Source: Linum tenue (lineage: Eukaryota > Streptophyta > Magnoliopsida > Malpighiales > Linaceae). From it: a stretch of DNA of 64,000 bases. A program made the translations under genes and the position numbers. Below, piece by piece: positions 36,433 to 48,670 of the stretch. Below the pieces are notes generated by a model. That model was not told the origin of the DNA and searched no databases. It worked only from the letters and a program-made list of their open reading frames with translations. Location: positions 19,307,475 to 19,371,474 of the forward strand of contig CAMGYJ010000008.1 in assembly GCA_946122785.1 (NCBI GenBank), read 5' to 3'. Every line of letters starts with the position of its first letter. Position 1 is the first letter of the stretch.

Positions 36433-39400
36433 GAAATGTTTGTGATGCAGGTAGTAGGAAATTCAGAAGAGCCATTCGCCTGATGAAGGACACTCATAAA
36501 CTGGATTTCCTGATTATCTTGGAGCCTCAGATCAGGGTGATAAAGCTAATACTGTCTGTAGCAAGCTGGGGTATGATGAAGTCATTTGCGTTGATGTCGA
36601 TGGAAGATCGAGTGGAATCTAGTTGGCTTGGAAATCTGCTGATTTTAGAGTGACCCCTCTTAATGCCAGCAAACAACATATCACTGTCCGAGTAGCGAAA
36701 GATGGCCATGAAGACTGGATTCTGTCCAGCATTTATGGCATCCCTAAGTATAAATATCATACCCTTCTCTGGGAGCAACTCATTAGCTTCAATAAGGTTT
36801 GGAATCTCCCATGGTTCATCACAAGGGACTTCAACGCAATCTCCTCCCCAACGGAGAAGCATGGTGTTTGCTCACCTAGGGATATCAGACGTTGCAAGAG
36901 ATTCCTAGGATGGGTGAATGATGCCGGCTTGATGGACTTGGGGTTTTCGGGTACTTGTTATACGTGGTTCAGGGGAGATACTAGCTCGACTCATAGAGCT
37001 AGCCGATTAGACAGAGCTTTGTGCAACGATTCGTGGAATGGTGAGTTTCCCAACACCGTGATTCAACATCTCTCGAAGTTCCATTCAGACCACCTGCCCA
37101 TTCTTGCGAGCTACTCTATTCAACAGCCACCTAACGGGGAATCAAGACCCTTCCGGTTCGAAGCGGCATGGCTCCTGCACCCTCAATTCAATAAATTCAC
37201 GGAAGACAATTGGCACAAGGATTCTGATCTCTGCAATTCCTTGAGTGAGATGACGGACAAGTTACGAGAGTGGCACAAGGATGCTTTTGGTTCCACTACT
37301 CGTCAAAACAGAAGGTTGCTTGCGAGGCTTCAAGGAGTGACTACTAGACTGGCGAATTCCTTTAGTCCAGGCCTCATGAAGCTGCAGCTTAAACTTGAGA
37401 AAGAGCTTGATCTAATCATTGCTAAGGAGGAAGTTTTCTGGTTCCAGAGGGCTAGTGAAAAATGGGTCAAGCTAGGAGAATAGAATACCTCCTACTTCCA
37501 CCATCAAGCCACCAACAGATGTAGAAGAAACAAAATCCCGGCTCTTAGGGACTCTAATGGGGATTGGATTGACCACCAGGAAGATCTCAAGACTTTAGTG
37601 ATGCACTTCTATGAATTCCTTTACACCCAGGAGGACGGAGTCTATGAGGACCTGATGCCTAGAGGCAGGTTTCCACGTCTGTAGCAAGCTGATCTTCTGG
37701 GTTGGCTACATCCTTTTTATATTTCAGATTATCATAAAGCCATCTTTGGGATGAAGTCAATGTCAGCTCCAGGGCCAGATGGGTATCAAGCAGTCTTCTA
37801 CTAGAAATTCTGGTCTCTTGTGGGAAAGAATCTGACTGAGATGGCTACGCATTTCTTTGAAACAGGAAATCTCCCAGATGAGGTGTTTGAATCCACGATG
37901 GTTCTTATTCCGAAGGTTGATCATCCTGAGACACTGGCTAAGTTTAGACTCATTAGTCTAAATAATGTGGCTTTGAAAGCCATAACCAAGTCCATAGCCA
38001 ACATACTCAAGCCTCTAATGCCAAAGCTAGTAGCTCCGACCCATAGTGGTTTTATCAAGGGAAGGCAGACGAATGATAACATCTTATTGCTGCAAGAGAT
38101 CCTCCATTCTCTGAGAAAAAGGAAAGGGTCAGGTGGGGGGGGGGGGGGGGGCTGGTTATTAAAATTGATCTCGAAAAGGCTTATGATCGCGTTCATTGGG
38201 GATTCCTTCGAGACACTCTGGGGGAGATAGGCCTCCGTAGTTCCTGGATTAGCAAGATTATGACGTGTGTGGAAAGGAATCAAATGCGGATCAACTGGAA
38301 TGGTGAGATGACCTTGGTGATCAAACTTACTAGAGGCGTCAGACAAGGAGATCCCTTCTCCCCTTTTCTCTTTGTTTTATGTATGGAAAGATTAGCTCAT
38401 CGTATCGAGCAAGCTGTAGAGAAGAAACTTTGGAAACCACTCTCCCTCAACAAGGATGGTCCAAAGTTGTCTCATCTATTTTTTGTTGACAATCTGATTT
38501 TGTTTTCTGAAGCTGAAGGTGGACAGATTGACGTTATTCGATCGTGCTTGGAGGACTTTTGTTCGAGTTCTGGGCAGAGAGTGAACCTTGACAAATCAGC
38601 CATGTTTGTGTCCCCAAATATCCAGAGAGACAGAGCACAGAGACTCAGTGCAAGGGCCGGAATTACTCTTACCAGTGATCTAGGCAGATATCCGTGGCTA
38701 AAGGCTATTAATACCAGGATCACTCAAGCTAGATATCAGGAACTGGTTATGAAGATTCAACAGAAATTGGCTTCCTGGAAAGCAAATCACCTTTCAGTAG
38801 CTGGACGGATTACCTTGGTGAAGTCAATAGCCTCTTCCATGGCAATTTATCCCATGTTTACCGAATGTTTACCTACTTCTATTTGTAAATCTCTTGACAA
38901 GATCAACCGCCAATTTGTGTGGGGAGAAGAGGATGGCAAGACGAAGTTCCATCCCATTGCTTGGGAGCACATGACCTTGCCCAGACAGCTAGGGGTGTGG
39001 GGATTAGACCAACAAGACTTGCAAATCAAGCAATGTTGGTCAAAGGGGCCTGGAGCCTGGTGACGGATGATCAAACTCTCTGGGCCTGAGCAATAAGGAG
39101 CAAATATGAGAGGAATAGGAAGGGGATTCACATTCTCAGTAAAATAAAGGGAAGTTCCTTTGCATGGAACAGTTTTTCCCAAACTGTGAACCTCTTGAGA
39201 AAAGGGATTGCTTATAATGTTAAAAATGGGCATGGCACTAAGTTCTGGTATGATGTGTGGATTATGCAGGAACAACTTGTGGAGCTGGCGACGACGGAGG
39301 TCCCTTTGGCGTACAGAGACAAAATGGTTGGTGATTACTGGGACGCGAGCACCAGATGGAATTTTCAGGAGATTCAGCCCTACCTTCCGCCCGAAATCAT

Positions 39401-40480
39401 TGATAAAATGCGAGCTGTTTGGCTGGATCCTCTGACCAGTGATGGTGACACTCTGTTTTGGAGAATTACTCCCAATGGCAGGTTTAGCGCGAACTCGGCA
39501 TATCAAGCCATGATGCCTGATCAAGTTAGCCAAGGGCGCATTGACTGGCGGAAGATATGGAGGCTCAACTGCCTAGAGAGAGTCCGCTTCTTTACCTGGC
39601 TCGCTGCTAAAGGGAAACTGTCTACTAACAGTGTTCGTAAGTTTTGTCACCTGACTACTGACGATACTTGTCAGCTTTGTAAAGAAGCAGTTGAGACAAA
39701 TATGCACTGCCTGAGAGATTGCACAACCACGCGAAAGATTTGGGAAAAGTCGCCTCCAGCCCAGGCACACCAGGGGTTCTTTGTTGCAGATCCGGATAGC
39801 TGGTTTGAAATGAACCTGGAGAAGAAACTTGGAGTGGAGATTCAGGAGGACTGGCCGAGTATCTTTGCTATAATTTGTTGGTATGTCTGAAAGTATAGAA
39901 ATGAGTTCATTTTCAGGGGAGAAATATGGTTGAGTCCTCCATAATCAATTATGTCACTTCTAAAGCTAACGACTGGTTGAAGACGTGGGACAAAGCCAGC
40001 TCAAACTTAAGCGTGATAGAGAAACCTCCGAGATCAGACCAGCCGATTGGTTGGAAGGCGCCGTCGGGAGGATGGAGGAAAATGAACACTGATGGTACAG
40101 CCCAAGGCAATGAAGGCTTAGCGACAGCAGGTGGGGTCCTCCGAGATAGCAATGGGGATTGGGTATGTGGTTTCTGTAGCAAGATCAGTACTGGTTCAGC
40201 TATTCTTGCGGAGTTATGGGGCATTCATCAAGGGCTCCTAATGGCCTGGAAACACGGTACGCAATTTCTTATCCTAGAAACAGACTCGCAGCTTGCTATT
40301 GATCTTATCAAAGCCCGGGAAGACCCTGTTCATCCTCATTCCACGATGTTGGCTGCTATACGGCGTATGATGTCCCAGAACTGGGTGGTTAGGCTGTTTA
40401 CACGTACAGAGAAGGGAATAGAGCCGCGGACTGGCTCTAGAAGCACAATCTCGTCTATCCCTTCGGTACGTGTGAACTAG
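36433..40480 (+). pseudogene. LINE ORF2, broken (EN-RT-zf-RNase H)
   Basis: ORF2 encodes the endonuclease and reverse transcriptase. Endonuclease at 36433-37120: the start motif LSWN reads LS-stop-N (TGG to TGA), a TAG replaces W before LAWKS, GDFN has become RDFN, and SDHLPI is intact. RT at about 37500-38700: stops near 37483, 37682 and 37802; a 17-G run at 38135-38151 with a frame change just before KIDLEKAYDRVHW; GVRQGDPFSPFLF present; the catalytic FADD-like motif reads FVDN. The zinc-binding region is at 39186-39890. RNase H is at 40075-40440 (MNTDG, AELWG, ETDSQLA) with a frame slip in its last motif. The element cannot be autonomous. Confidence 0.88.
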
Positions 40481-40747
40481 CAAGTCCACCTAGAGGGCTT
40501 GATAGAGTTTTGTTACATGACATTGTTGAGGTTAGTTTCCCTCGGAGAGTTCTGCAGAACAGAGACTTGGATGGTTGAGTTGTATTTGTGTCTGCCACCT
40601 GTTTTGGCGTTGGTTCTTGAGGGATTGGTCTGGACTCTTTGCTGTTGTTGGCCCGCTGCACTTGCGCAGGGGTTTTAGCCACCAGCACTACCTGGCTTTG
40701 TAACCTTGGCTTTTGCCTCCCCTTTATTAAAAAAAACAGACGCTATT

Positions 40748-41191
40748 AATAATTCTTAGGATAAGGGTAAATAACATCACATTGAATGTCTTAAAATTAT
40801 CATTAATATTATCAACGTCTCGTTAGTTATCATTTAAAAAATGTGAAATGATTATTAACAAAAACGTGTCGTTTTTCAATGAAACCCATTACGAATGCAA
40901 ATTCATTTTATTCATATCTATAAAAAAAACCTCGTTCAGAATCCATTCCACTATCACGAAAAAACGACGTACAAAGGGATGGTGGCGTCGCAGAAAGTTG
41001 CATCATCGGGATGCGGGAACTGTAGCGACGAGATGTTGGCGGGATTGTGGAGGTTCTAACAATGGGATGGCGGCAGGATGACGCTACTGCCGTAGCTTTT
41101 TTTTTCTTGTCGGCGCCTTCGCTTGGCTGATTTCATGAGGAGAGCTCGCCTCCGGTCACTTTTGGAAGGGAACTCTGGTAACTTTTAGAAG
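40748..41191. other. AT-rich flank between LINE and hAT element
   Basis: The first 50 bases resemble the sequence just left of the LINE (ATAATTCTT, then AAGGGTAAATAACATCACATTGAATG), an older local repeat. 40960-41100 is GC-richer with a short frame (40848-41081). I recognise no gene. Confidence 0.35.
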
Positions 41192-41199
41192 GGAATAAC

Positions 41200-42151
41200 T
41201 AGGGATGGCAATGGGAGGGTTTGGGGCGGGTTTGCCTAAACCATCCCCATCCCCATTACCAAATACCCAAATCCATACCCGCCTTATACTCATGCGGAGG
41301 GAGGTTTTGCAAACCCATCCCCATACCCATGGGTTTCGGATACCCATGAGTAATATCCGCCCCCTTATAAGCAATATTATTATATCTAAATTTCAACATA
41401 TATGTCTTCAATTATAACACAAAACATACATAATAAATAGCAGAAATCAACATAGTTATAGTATTTATTAATAGGAAAAAGCATTCAATCCTAGAATCAA
41501 TAAAATAAAGTAAAAATATAATACTATATCAAATCATTCATCTTCGAATCTAACACATCTATAGAGTAAATAGCTAACATAAACCTGGCAACTAGACAAA
41601 AACCTCTTTTGCTTCTAAAATATCAAAAGTCTACTAGACTACCAATTATTCAAACACACTAAGTTGCACCAATATGCATCAAATAATTCAAATGTAAAAA
41701 ATAATATGCAATGACCTATTACTATCTCATCAACAATTTTGGTAAGGTGGTCATCTTCAAGATGATTCAGGAGTCAGGAGAGGAAAGTAAACAATAGTGT
41801 CATCTTTACCTTCATGCGACATTGTGGAATTGAGAAAGTAAACAATAGTCGGCTGAGAGGGTTGAAAATTTCAAGGGTTTTGATAAATATAATTATATTT
41901 TAATCATGTTTTCTTATTTGATTACCTTCATGCTGATAATAATTTATAAAAATATATTTATAGCCTTTTACGTATAGCAAAATACCTTGATGGGGCGGGG
42001 GACGCTAAAACCATACCCGCCCCATATCCATCAAGTTCTTTGCGGGTTTTACCCAGACCCGCCCCATACCCGGTCAATGCGGGGATTCCCTGCGTTGACT
42101 GGGTAAGAGGTGGGCGGATACCAGCGGTCATGGGTTTGATTGCCATTCCTA
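41200..42151. mobile_element. Non-autonomous hAT element, copy A
   Basis: It starts TAGGGATGGCAATGG and ends GATTGCCATTCCTA, with the perfect 8-base duplication GGAATAAC on both sides (41192-41199 and 42152-42159). Sub-terminal regions are rich in CCCCATACCC/GGGTATGGGG and partly complementary. The middle (41370-41980) is AT-rich and non-coding. It is 952 bases long. The same family occurs at 63092-63843. Frames over its GC-rich ends are artefacts. Confidence 0.92.
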
Positions 42152-42159
42152 GGAATAAC

Positions 42160-42906
42160 GGAGATGGCTTTAGGGTTTTTTTCTTCTTCTTTAATAAATA
42201 GTAATATGAATTATATTAATATCAATCATATTTTTAAAATGTCTAATTTACCCGTAACAACTTATTAACCACTAACTTCCCATTTATTAACTACATTCCT
42301 ATCAACCAATATGAATGCTTTAAGCTGGATCCTCATCTTCATTTCTACGCTGAAACATGCAATTACTTGAAATAAATATGTATACTTGAATATGTACTAC
42401 GTAAGGTACTGGTTGATGACTGATGAGAAATATATTAGTTTCCAAGAACATCACAACACAAACGAAGAAGGCTCCTGATAAGAAATCAGCTATTGAATAG
42501 ATACTCTGCATAATGATATGATAATATGAATGAATCACATATCTGTTTAAGACATAACTTAGTCCTATTAACTCCAAGAACAATAGGCTGAATTTCATGG
42601 GAGGACAAAGAACTTTAAACTAAACAATGTAGATTTTGATTTTTCACTCTTTGTCTTATGCAAAACCTAAATAGATGGGGTCAATACAAAATTGGACGAT
42701 AACTTAATAGATGAGATAATTCATGTGTCTATGACAGTTATGAAAGCTAATAAATCCTAAGTTTTTATCATCTACAGATATATATAAGGCAATGTCAATA
42801 AAAGCTTATTGCCACATCAGCCCGTGCTGTTGATACCGCACACCTCGGAGGGATTAATTTGTCATCTCCTCCTGCCCTTTCGTCAAAAACCGCCCGGCGC
42901 TGTCAC
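42160..42906. other. Intergenic DNA, no gene recognised
   Basis: AT-rich sequence with a short minus-strand frame (42320-42598) that resembles nothing known. A small GC-richer patch at 42800-42900 precedes the MITE. Nothing else is seen. Confidence 0.35.
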
Positions 42907-42909
42907 TTA

Positions 42910-43348
42910 GGGGTCGTTTGGAAGTTGGGAGTCTATGAATATGTGTATTCTGAGTGTAGTGATTGTAAGAAATAGATGATTGTAAGAATATGTTGTTTGT
43001 TAGTTGTGATTCTCACTTTTAAACAAAAAGGATTCTCACATTAAAGACCAAAAAGACTTATATAACCTTGAAGTTCTCTTTCTATAGTCAATTAAAGAAG
43101 GGGCAAATATGAAATATATAAAAAATAATAAGGATAAGAGGTGCAAAAAAGCAATTACAAAAGTAAAGCAAGAGAATCTCACCTTTTTGTAGAGATTCTA
43201 ATATGAATGATTCTAGGAATTTGAGATTCTAAAGTACCAATCAAATGCGTGCATTCTGGATAAGTTTATGTCAAAAGAACGATAGATTGTAAAGAATACA
43301 CACATTCACAGAATCACTTATTTAGACTCCTAACTTCCAAACCACCCC
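42910..43348. mobile_element. Tourist-like MITE, second family
   Basis: The ends GGGGTCGTTTGGAAGTTGGG and CTAACTTCCAAACCACCCC are inverted repeats, flanked by TTA on each side (42907-42909 and 43349-43351). The interior contains several inverted word pairs (TAGAATCTC / GAGATTCTA-type). It is 439 bases long and non-coding. The terminal motif resembles, but is distinct from, that of the MITE at 33189. Confidence 0.85.
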
Positions 43349-43351
43349 TTA

Positions 43352-44230
43352 CTTTCTTTACATTTTAGATTTTACAATGCCACATATTCCTTTTCCTTTT
43401 CTACAAGCCCACAGCTACTCACCTCACCCACTTCTTAAACTAAAAACAAATCATTTTTGTGGAAATTCAATCTTTTGAAGCCACCTGGACAATAAATTTA
43501 TTATTTGCATATTTGTTTTAGTTGCAGGGTTCCTCTTTTTCATTAACTTTGCACTAAAATTTCCAAGACTCCATTTTACCCTAACAAAAAAAATTCAACG
43601 TGAAAAAAGCAATAATCTATTCTTTTAGATCAAAATTTTATCGTATATGTAGATTTACATAACTGTATCTATATTTAGATTTATAAAATTATATCTAATG
43701 ATTATATTTTAAGAAAGAGAGAACGAATGATCAATATCATAAAAGGGTAAGGAGAGAAATAAGTGATTTTGGGGACAAATGATTGGATTTTTTGTCACCG
43801 CTAATTAACCTGATTTTTTGAGCTGGCACAATTTTCAGGCATGCTAATAAAACACTTTTCAAATCTCCAACAAAAATTCAGCGAATCATGTCTAATTCAA
43901 TTTACCCTGAATTTCAAAAAATTTGCTTGGAAAGATCAAACTTTTTGTACTCTACAAGATAATATTCAATCTGATCTTTTTTAGCATAATTTTTTACATC
44001 GTCTTACTACTATCATATCATCAATGTAGTCAAAAGCGCGTTTCTACTTAGAAGCGTTTTGGTGATCTAGAAGCGTAAAATCGTAAGTTTAAACTTTAAA
44101 GCGTAGTTATTAACTACATTAGTTATAAAAACGGAGATTATGCGTAAAAGCATTTTGGTTACCTAAAAACGTAAAATCGTAAGTTTTAAACTTTAAAACA
44201 TGATTTTGACTACATTGCATATTTCAAAAT
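43352..44230. other. AT-rich intergenic DNA
   Basis: No gene is recognised. At 44030-44215 a block with AAGCGTTTTGGTGA(T/C)CTA(G/A)AA(G)CGTAAAATCGTAAGTTT is repeated twice, a diverged direct repeat of about 100 bases. Nothing else is seen. Confidence 0.35.
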
Positions 44231-44467
44231 TCCCATGGTAAGGAAGAAGGGGGGAGCACGCACACTTGGAGAGCGCAGTACAACAGAGAGTTGTATGCTG
44301 CGTTCGGGAAGGATGAATCGCTCCCGAAAAGGAATCTATTGATTCTCTCCCATGGTAAGGAAGAAGGGGGGAACACGCACACTTGGAGAGCGCAGTACAA
44401 CGGAGAGTTGTATGCTGCGTTCGGGAAGGATGAATCGCTCCCGAAAAGGAATCTATTGATTCTCTCC
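44231..44467 (+). repeat. 117-base tandem duplication
   Basis: Two nearly identical copies start at 44231 and 44348 (period 117 bases, 39 codons), with only a couple of substitutions. Because the period is a multiple of three, a frame stays open through both (44291-44518) with the peptide phrase YAAFGKDESLPKRNLLILS repeated. I do not recognise that phrase. Low divergence implies a recent duplication. It could be a short retroelement or gene remnant, but there is no start context or splice support. Confidence 0.8.
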
Positions 44468-44990
44468 CAATTGGTTAATTGGTTGGACCGTAGGTGCGAT
44501 GATTTACTTCACGGATGATATTATGGTATGAGGCTTTGTCAATCTTGATATAGTAGTAAAACTATGGTATGACACTGGTGAGATGATATTAGGAACTCTT
44601 ATCATAGTGGTAAAGATAGTGCAGCCAATCTTACCGTAGTGGTAAGTCACTATATGTCAGTGATAAGATTACATCAAAATGTATTTTTTTAAAAATATTT
44701 GTTTTTTTCAAAATATTACAAAATGGATATCATTGTGTAAATCATAATTAATGCGTTCTTTCTATATATATTTTTAATTCTGAGTAAAAATAAATGATAT
44801 ATGACCAAATTAAGAAAACTCAAATATTATAAAAAGTAGCCTTTGACTGGTCAAAATTCTTCCCACTCCTCCGAATTCGTTTCAGTAAAAAAAATAGTAA
44901 TTGGCAAAGGGGCACGAAATTACCCGTTTGCCCCTCTTATCTTCATGGATTATAGCCTTATAGGTATAATATGCCTCTTTACTAGGCAGT
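44468..44990. other. AT-rich intergenic DNA
   Basis: No gene is recognised. ATGGTATGA / TAGTGGTAA(G/A) phrases recur at 44520-44670, suggesting a small decayed tandem repeat. Confidence 0.3.
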
Positions 44991-45420
44991 TTTATCAAAC
45001 ATGTCCCACTACTATTATTTACATCAAATATGCCCCTGTACTTTGAAAAAAATGATCAAACATACCCTTCTGTTAAAATTTTCATCCAAAAACCTTCAAC
45101 CATGGTCAAACCTTATTTTGGGCGACATAAATGACTATAATATCCCTAATAATTTCACTTTAGAATTTTTTTTAGTTCTTTTTTGCATAGCCAAATACCT
45201 CTAATAGTTTCATTTTAACAAGACCTAGAGAAATAAATCAAGGGACAAAACTTACATTTTTCCTCCCATTTGCCGATGTCGGGTCATCTAAATCTCGGTT
45301 CAACCATAGTTTATTTTTTCCAATGGAATTTTAGCAGAATGGCATGTTTGATCATTTTTCCAAAATGTAGGGGCATATTTGATGTTAAAAATAGTTGATG
45401 GGTATGTTTGATAAACTACA
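44991..45420. mobile_element. Foldback MITE with ~110-base arms
   Basis: The left arm (44991-45105) and right arm (about 45310-45420, inverted) share TTTATCAAACAT, ACATCAAATATGCCCCT and AAAATGATCAAACAT in the same order. The loop of about 200 bases is non-coding. I could not identify a target-site duplication; the arms may extend a little further at both ends. The style suggests a Mutator-like or other foldback non-autonomous DNA element. Confidence 0.6.
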
Positions 45421-47117
45421 TAGTAGAAGTTTATGTCTCATGAACATTTTATGAGATTTCTTCTTTCCCCTAATGCAAACAACCAATAGACCAACATATA
45501 AATTTGATAGGCATTGACTATTCGCCAATAAATACGTTTCTTCTTTCTTGTATATCTGCAAAATTTATTTTCAAAATTGGCTAGGAAACCATGGTGGTCA
45601 ACTATGAAAATAATTAAACCTACCATGAATGTCATTTTTTTTTACCTATAATTTATAAATCGTGAATTAGGTGGGGAGTATCATGATAGGAAGATCGGAA
45701 GCTTAATTAAAGTCTAGTAAGGGAGGCGAGACCCACTTTCATAACAAACTAACAAAAAATTGATGGTGGGAAAACACGATTAGGAATTGTTGCATAGATT
45801 GGGTACCATTATAGAAGATTTAATAGTTCATGAATGCTATCATATATGATATATGATGCTAGATAACATACATTTTATTCCAAATATGTCAAAATGGATA
45901 TTATTTTGTTAGTATAGTTAATTTGATGTTGAGTTAATATCAGTTATAAAAAATGTAATATGAATAATTGAAAACTAATAACAAAGTGGTTATGAGCCTT
46001 GCTTATACACCAAATTATATCAATAAACTAACAATATTATAAATTAGCTAAATGAATACAGTAAAACAAAACTGCTAATAATGATTTCAATAAATATGTA
46101 GAGATGAATTTTACAATGCTTTTATTTGGAAAAAAATATATGTATAGTACAAATTGAACTTATATTTTTAATGTTATAGTCAAATTCATTTTGTGTCTAT
46201 ACCTTTTCGTACAAATATTTTTCTACTACAAACTAAATTGTACTTTTAATGTCACTTTACAAATTTAGTTGTACATATATCTTCTCATAAAAATTCGTTT
46301 ATGATACAAACGGAACTGTCCTTTAACGTTATGGTATAGTTTGTATCGATATATTTTTGTACAAATTGAATTTATACTTTTAACATTGTAGCACTAATTC
46401 AAATTGTATTTTCAAACACTAATATAATAATATATGATTAGAAGGAAGTAATTAGAAGTAATTTTGGACTTATATGACCAATATAAATTAAAACAAAAAC
46501 CCCATCCTCAGCGCAGTACCCCGGAAAAACAGAGGCTTAGCCCACCTATTGCATTTGTTTATGGCCAATCTAAATGAGAACCATTTGACCAAAACACCCA
46601 TCCGTACTATGCACAGGAGGCCGGAAAAGTGGAACTAAAAGGCTTTTGGTGGAGAACCTCCATAATAGAATGGGAGGATATATCATTGGTGCACAAGAAT
46701 TTATCCATTAATGCATTTGAAAGTCCAAGCTAATTCCTTTTATTTATTTAAAGAAGCTAATTCCCTTGAATATCCTTTCAACTTTAGCCTATTTGAAATT
46801 TTTTATTTTCTCATTAACTTCATCCATTAAGTAATATCATATTAATTTTATTTTCAATGCGCCACTTAGTTTAATACAAAGTATCTTATAATTTTAAGAT
46901 GAAATCTACATTTTTATCTTGAAATTTTAATTTCACATTTAGTTTGTCTCTAGGTATTTTCATAGAGTTGTTAAATTGTAATAATGTTTAAATATTTAAG
47001 TAATAATTTTCTAACTAAAATTAAGATATTTTACACTAATTCATTGTTAACAAAATATGAAAATCTAAATGTATGTTATTTGACAAAATAAAATATTAAT
47101 TCACGAAAAAACAACTA
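45421..47117. other. AT-rich intergenic DNA with degenerate repeats
   Basis: No gene is recognised. At 46150-46410 phrases like GTACAAATTGAA(C/T)TTATA(T/C)TTTTAA recur three or four times, a decayed repeat of about 90-130 bases. 46490-46660 is less AT-rich but shows no coding pattern. Part of this stretch probably belongs to the Helitron whose 3' end lies at 47118-47146. Confidence 0.35.
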
Positions 47118-47146
47118 CCCGGCCAATCGGCCGGGCCACAATCTAG
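47118..47146 (+). mobile_element. Helitron 3' terminus
   Basis: A GC-rich hairpin, CCCGGCC-AATC-GGCCGGG (47118-47135), stands out in AT-rich DNA. It is followed after 7 bases by CTAG and then T, the CTRR-end plus T target base of Helitrons. The element therefore extends leftwards on the plus strand. I could not locate its 5' TC end or a Rep/helicase gene, so it is likely a small non-autonomous copy. Confidence 0.65.
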
Positions 47147-47147
47147 T

Positions 47148-48399
47148 GAACATTGAAAAACAAATGTATCTCGCAAACCCATGGGATTCTAATTTAGATG
47201 CAACAAATTTTTTTATTTTGGTATCCCAGAATCGAAGCAAGAAACTTCGGCCATTCTCGTTTAATATCAATTAAACATGCCATCATCCCTATTCGAACCC
47301 AAAAGCTTATTTTACATTAAAATTAGCTTACATATCATGAAAATAAAACTAATAAACATTTAGAAGCAAATGACACCCTACCAATTCTTAGATACTTCAG
47401 GGTGAGGAGGAGCTTCAAGATGTCAACAAAACAAAACAAAAAAATAAAAAGGATTTGCGTCGACGTAACTATATATGGGGAAAATCATAATGGAACCGGG
47501 TATGTTACAGACTTACAGTTCTTTCTACAATACCAATTACCATCAATTTCTCTTTCATATTGTGCTTGGGAGTCTCAAGCGAGCTTTGTATAATATGGTT
47601 TATCTCCAATGTTGTCAAAACCAAACCGGAGCATGAACCGATATAGTAAACGGCTCGCACTTTATTGATTTAACCAGTATTAGGCCGCTTAAAAACCGTT
47701 AACAAACCGGTACCTTGGAAATAAGAATATCATAAGTACTAATTATAAAACACACTAAACCATAAATTCAAAATAGAATTCATTACTATTAAACAAACTT
47801 AAAGCACGAATATTAAGGTTCCATAGTCAAACATCTCACATTATTTTTAAAATAAAAACGACGAGGCAAAAGTTTATGCATTCATATAATTTTCTATTTT
47901 GAATCTAAAATCCCAAATTTAGAATTACCCATTACCTATTTAGCATTGTGTAAAATCCCAAATTTAGAATTACCCATTACCCATTACCTATTTTTAATTA
48001 TATTATTCAAATGCTATTATGATTGTGTTTAGTTTAATTAGTGAGTTTTTTTGAAGTGATTTTAGAAGATTAGAACTAGTCGCTCGGTGGAAATCGGAGA
48101 AAGTAGAGGATAATTTCGGCGTCAAATTCGTTGGTGGTGGTAGTTTTCAGTTGATGGTTTTTCAAATGTAATAGTTGTGGTTTGAAGTAGTTATTGTTTT
48201 TCAAATAGTTCTTATGGTTTAAGAAGGTTGTTGTAGTTGTTGTTTTTCAAATGTAGTAGTTGTTGTTCTTGGCCAAATTATAAAATGTCCGAGTTGTTGT
48301 TTGTTATTTGTTGTTCCGTTTGTTATTTGTTGTTCCGAATAGTTATCGCTAATAATCGATATGAAAATGGCTCCTTAACTCGATCTATTTTGCATTTTA
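47148..48399. other. Intergenic DNA, no gene recognised
   Basis: AT-rich. At 47590-47710 words like AACCGGAGCATGAACCG and AAACCGTTAAC suggest a decayed repeat. At 47890-47990 the phrase AAATCCCAAATTTAGAATTACCCATTACC occurs twice (small direct duplication). At 48150-48330 TAGTTGTTGTTTTTCAAAT-type phrases recur. Nothing coding is seen. Confidence 0.3.
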
Positions 48400-48670
48400 G
48401 GATTTAAGTGGGGTGGGTTAATGGGTTGGGTTGGGTTGAGCATATGACATGGCGGGTCGGGTTTCACCTTTTCCGCCCCAAAACAACATTGACTAGGCGA
48501 TCCTGTTAGCCATGTCACCACATAGCGGACTCCATTAATGAAGTTGGACGGAGACTAACGGAGAGTGACTAATGTGGACTCTTTCAATAATTTGAGTGAC
48601 CAAAATTGATATTAATTTTTTTCCAACGACTAAAAATGTTACGTTTTAGTAAACCCTATGACCAAAGTAG
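48400..48670. mobile_element. Solo arm of a Mutator-like element
   Basis: The text GGCGGGTCGGGT, then GACTAGGCGATCCTGTTAGCCATGTCA, then GTTGGACGGAGACTAACGGAGAGTGAC, then AGTGACCAAAATTGAT parallels, block by block, the right arm of the Pack-MULE at 23440-23610. Divergence is substantial. No opposite arm is visible, so this is a remnant of a related element. Confidence 0.6.

Larger units (their letters stand above)
34574..40737 (+). mobile_element. Decayed L1-type LINE, ORF1 and ORF2
   Basis: A plant L1 of about 6.16 kb, flanked by the 10-base direct repeat AGACGCTATT (34564-34573 and 40738-40747) and ending in an A-run at 40729-40736. It carries a DUF4283/CCHC ORF1, then an ORF2 with endonuclease, reverse transcriptase, zinc-binding region and RNase H, then a 3' untranslated region of about 240 bases. 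Both frames are broken by stops and shifts. ORF1 opens within about 10 bases of the left edge, so the element is probably slightly 5'-truncated. Confidence 0.9.

Noticed and set aside
41205..42146. Proline/histidine-rich frames at the ends of hAT copies (also 63114-63955)
   Set aside because: They are GC-rich sub-terminal transposon repeats, open on several frames and lacking any gene structure.
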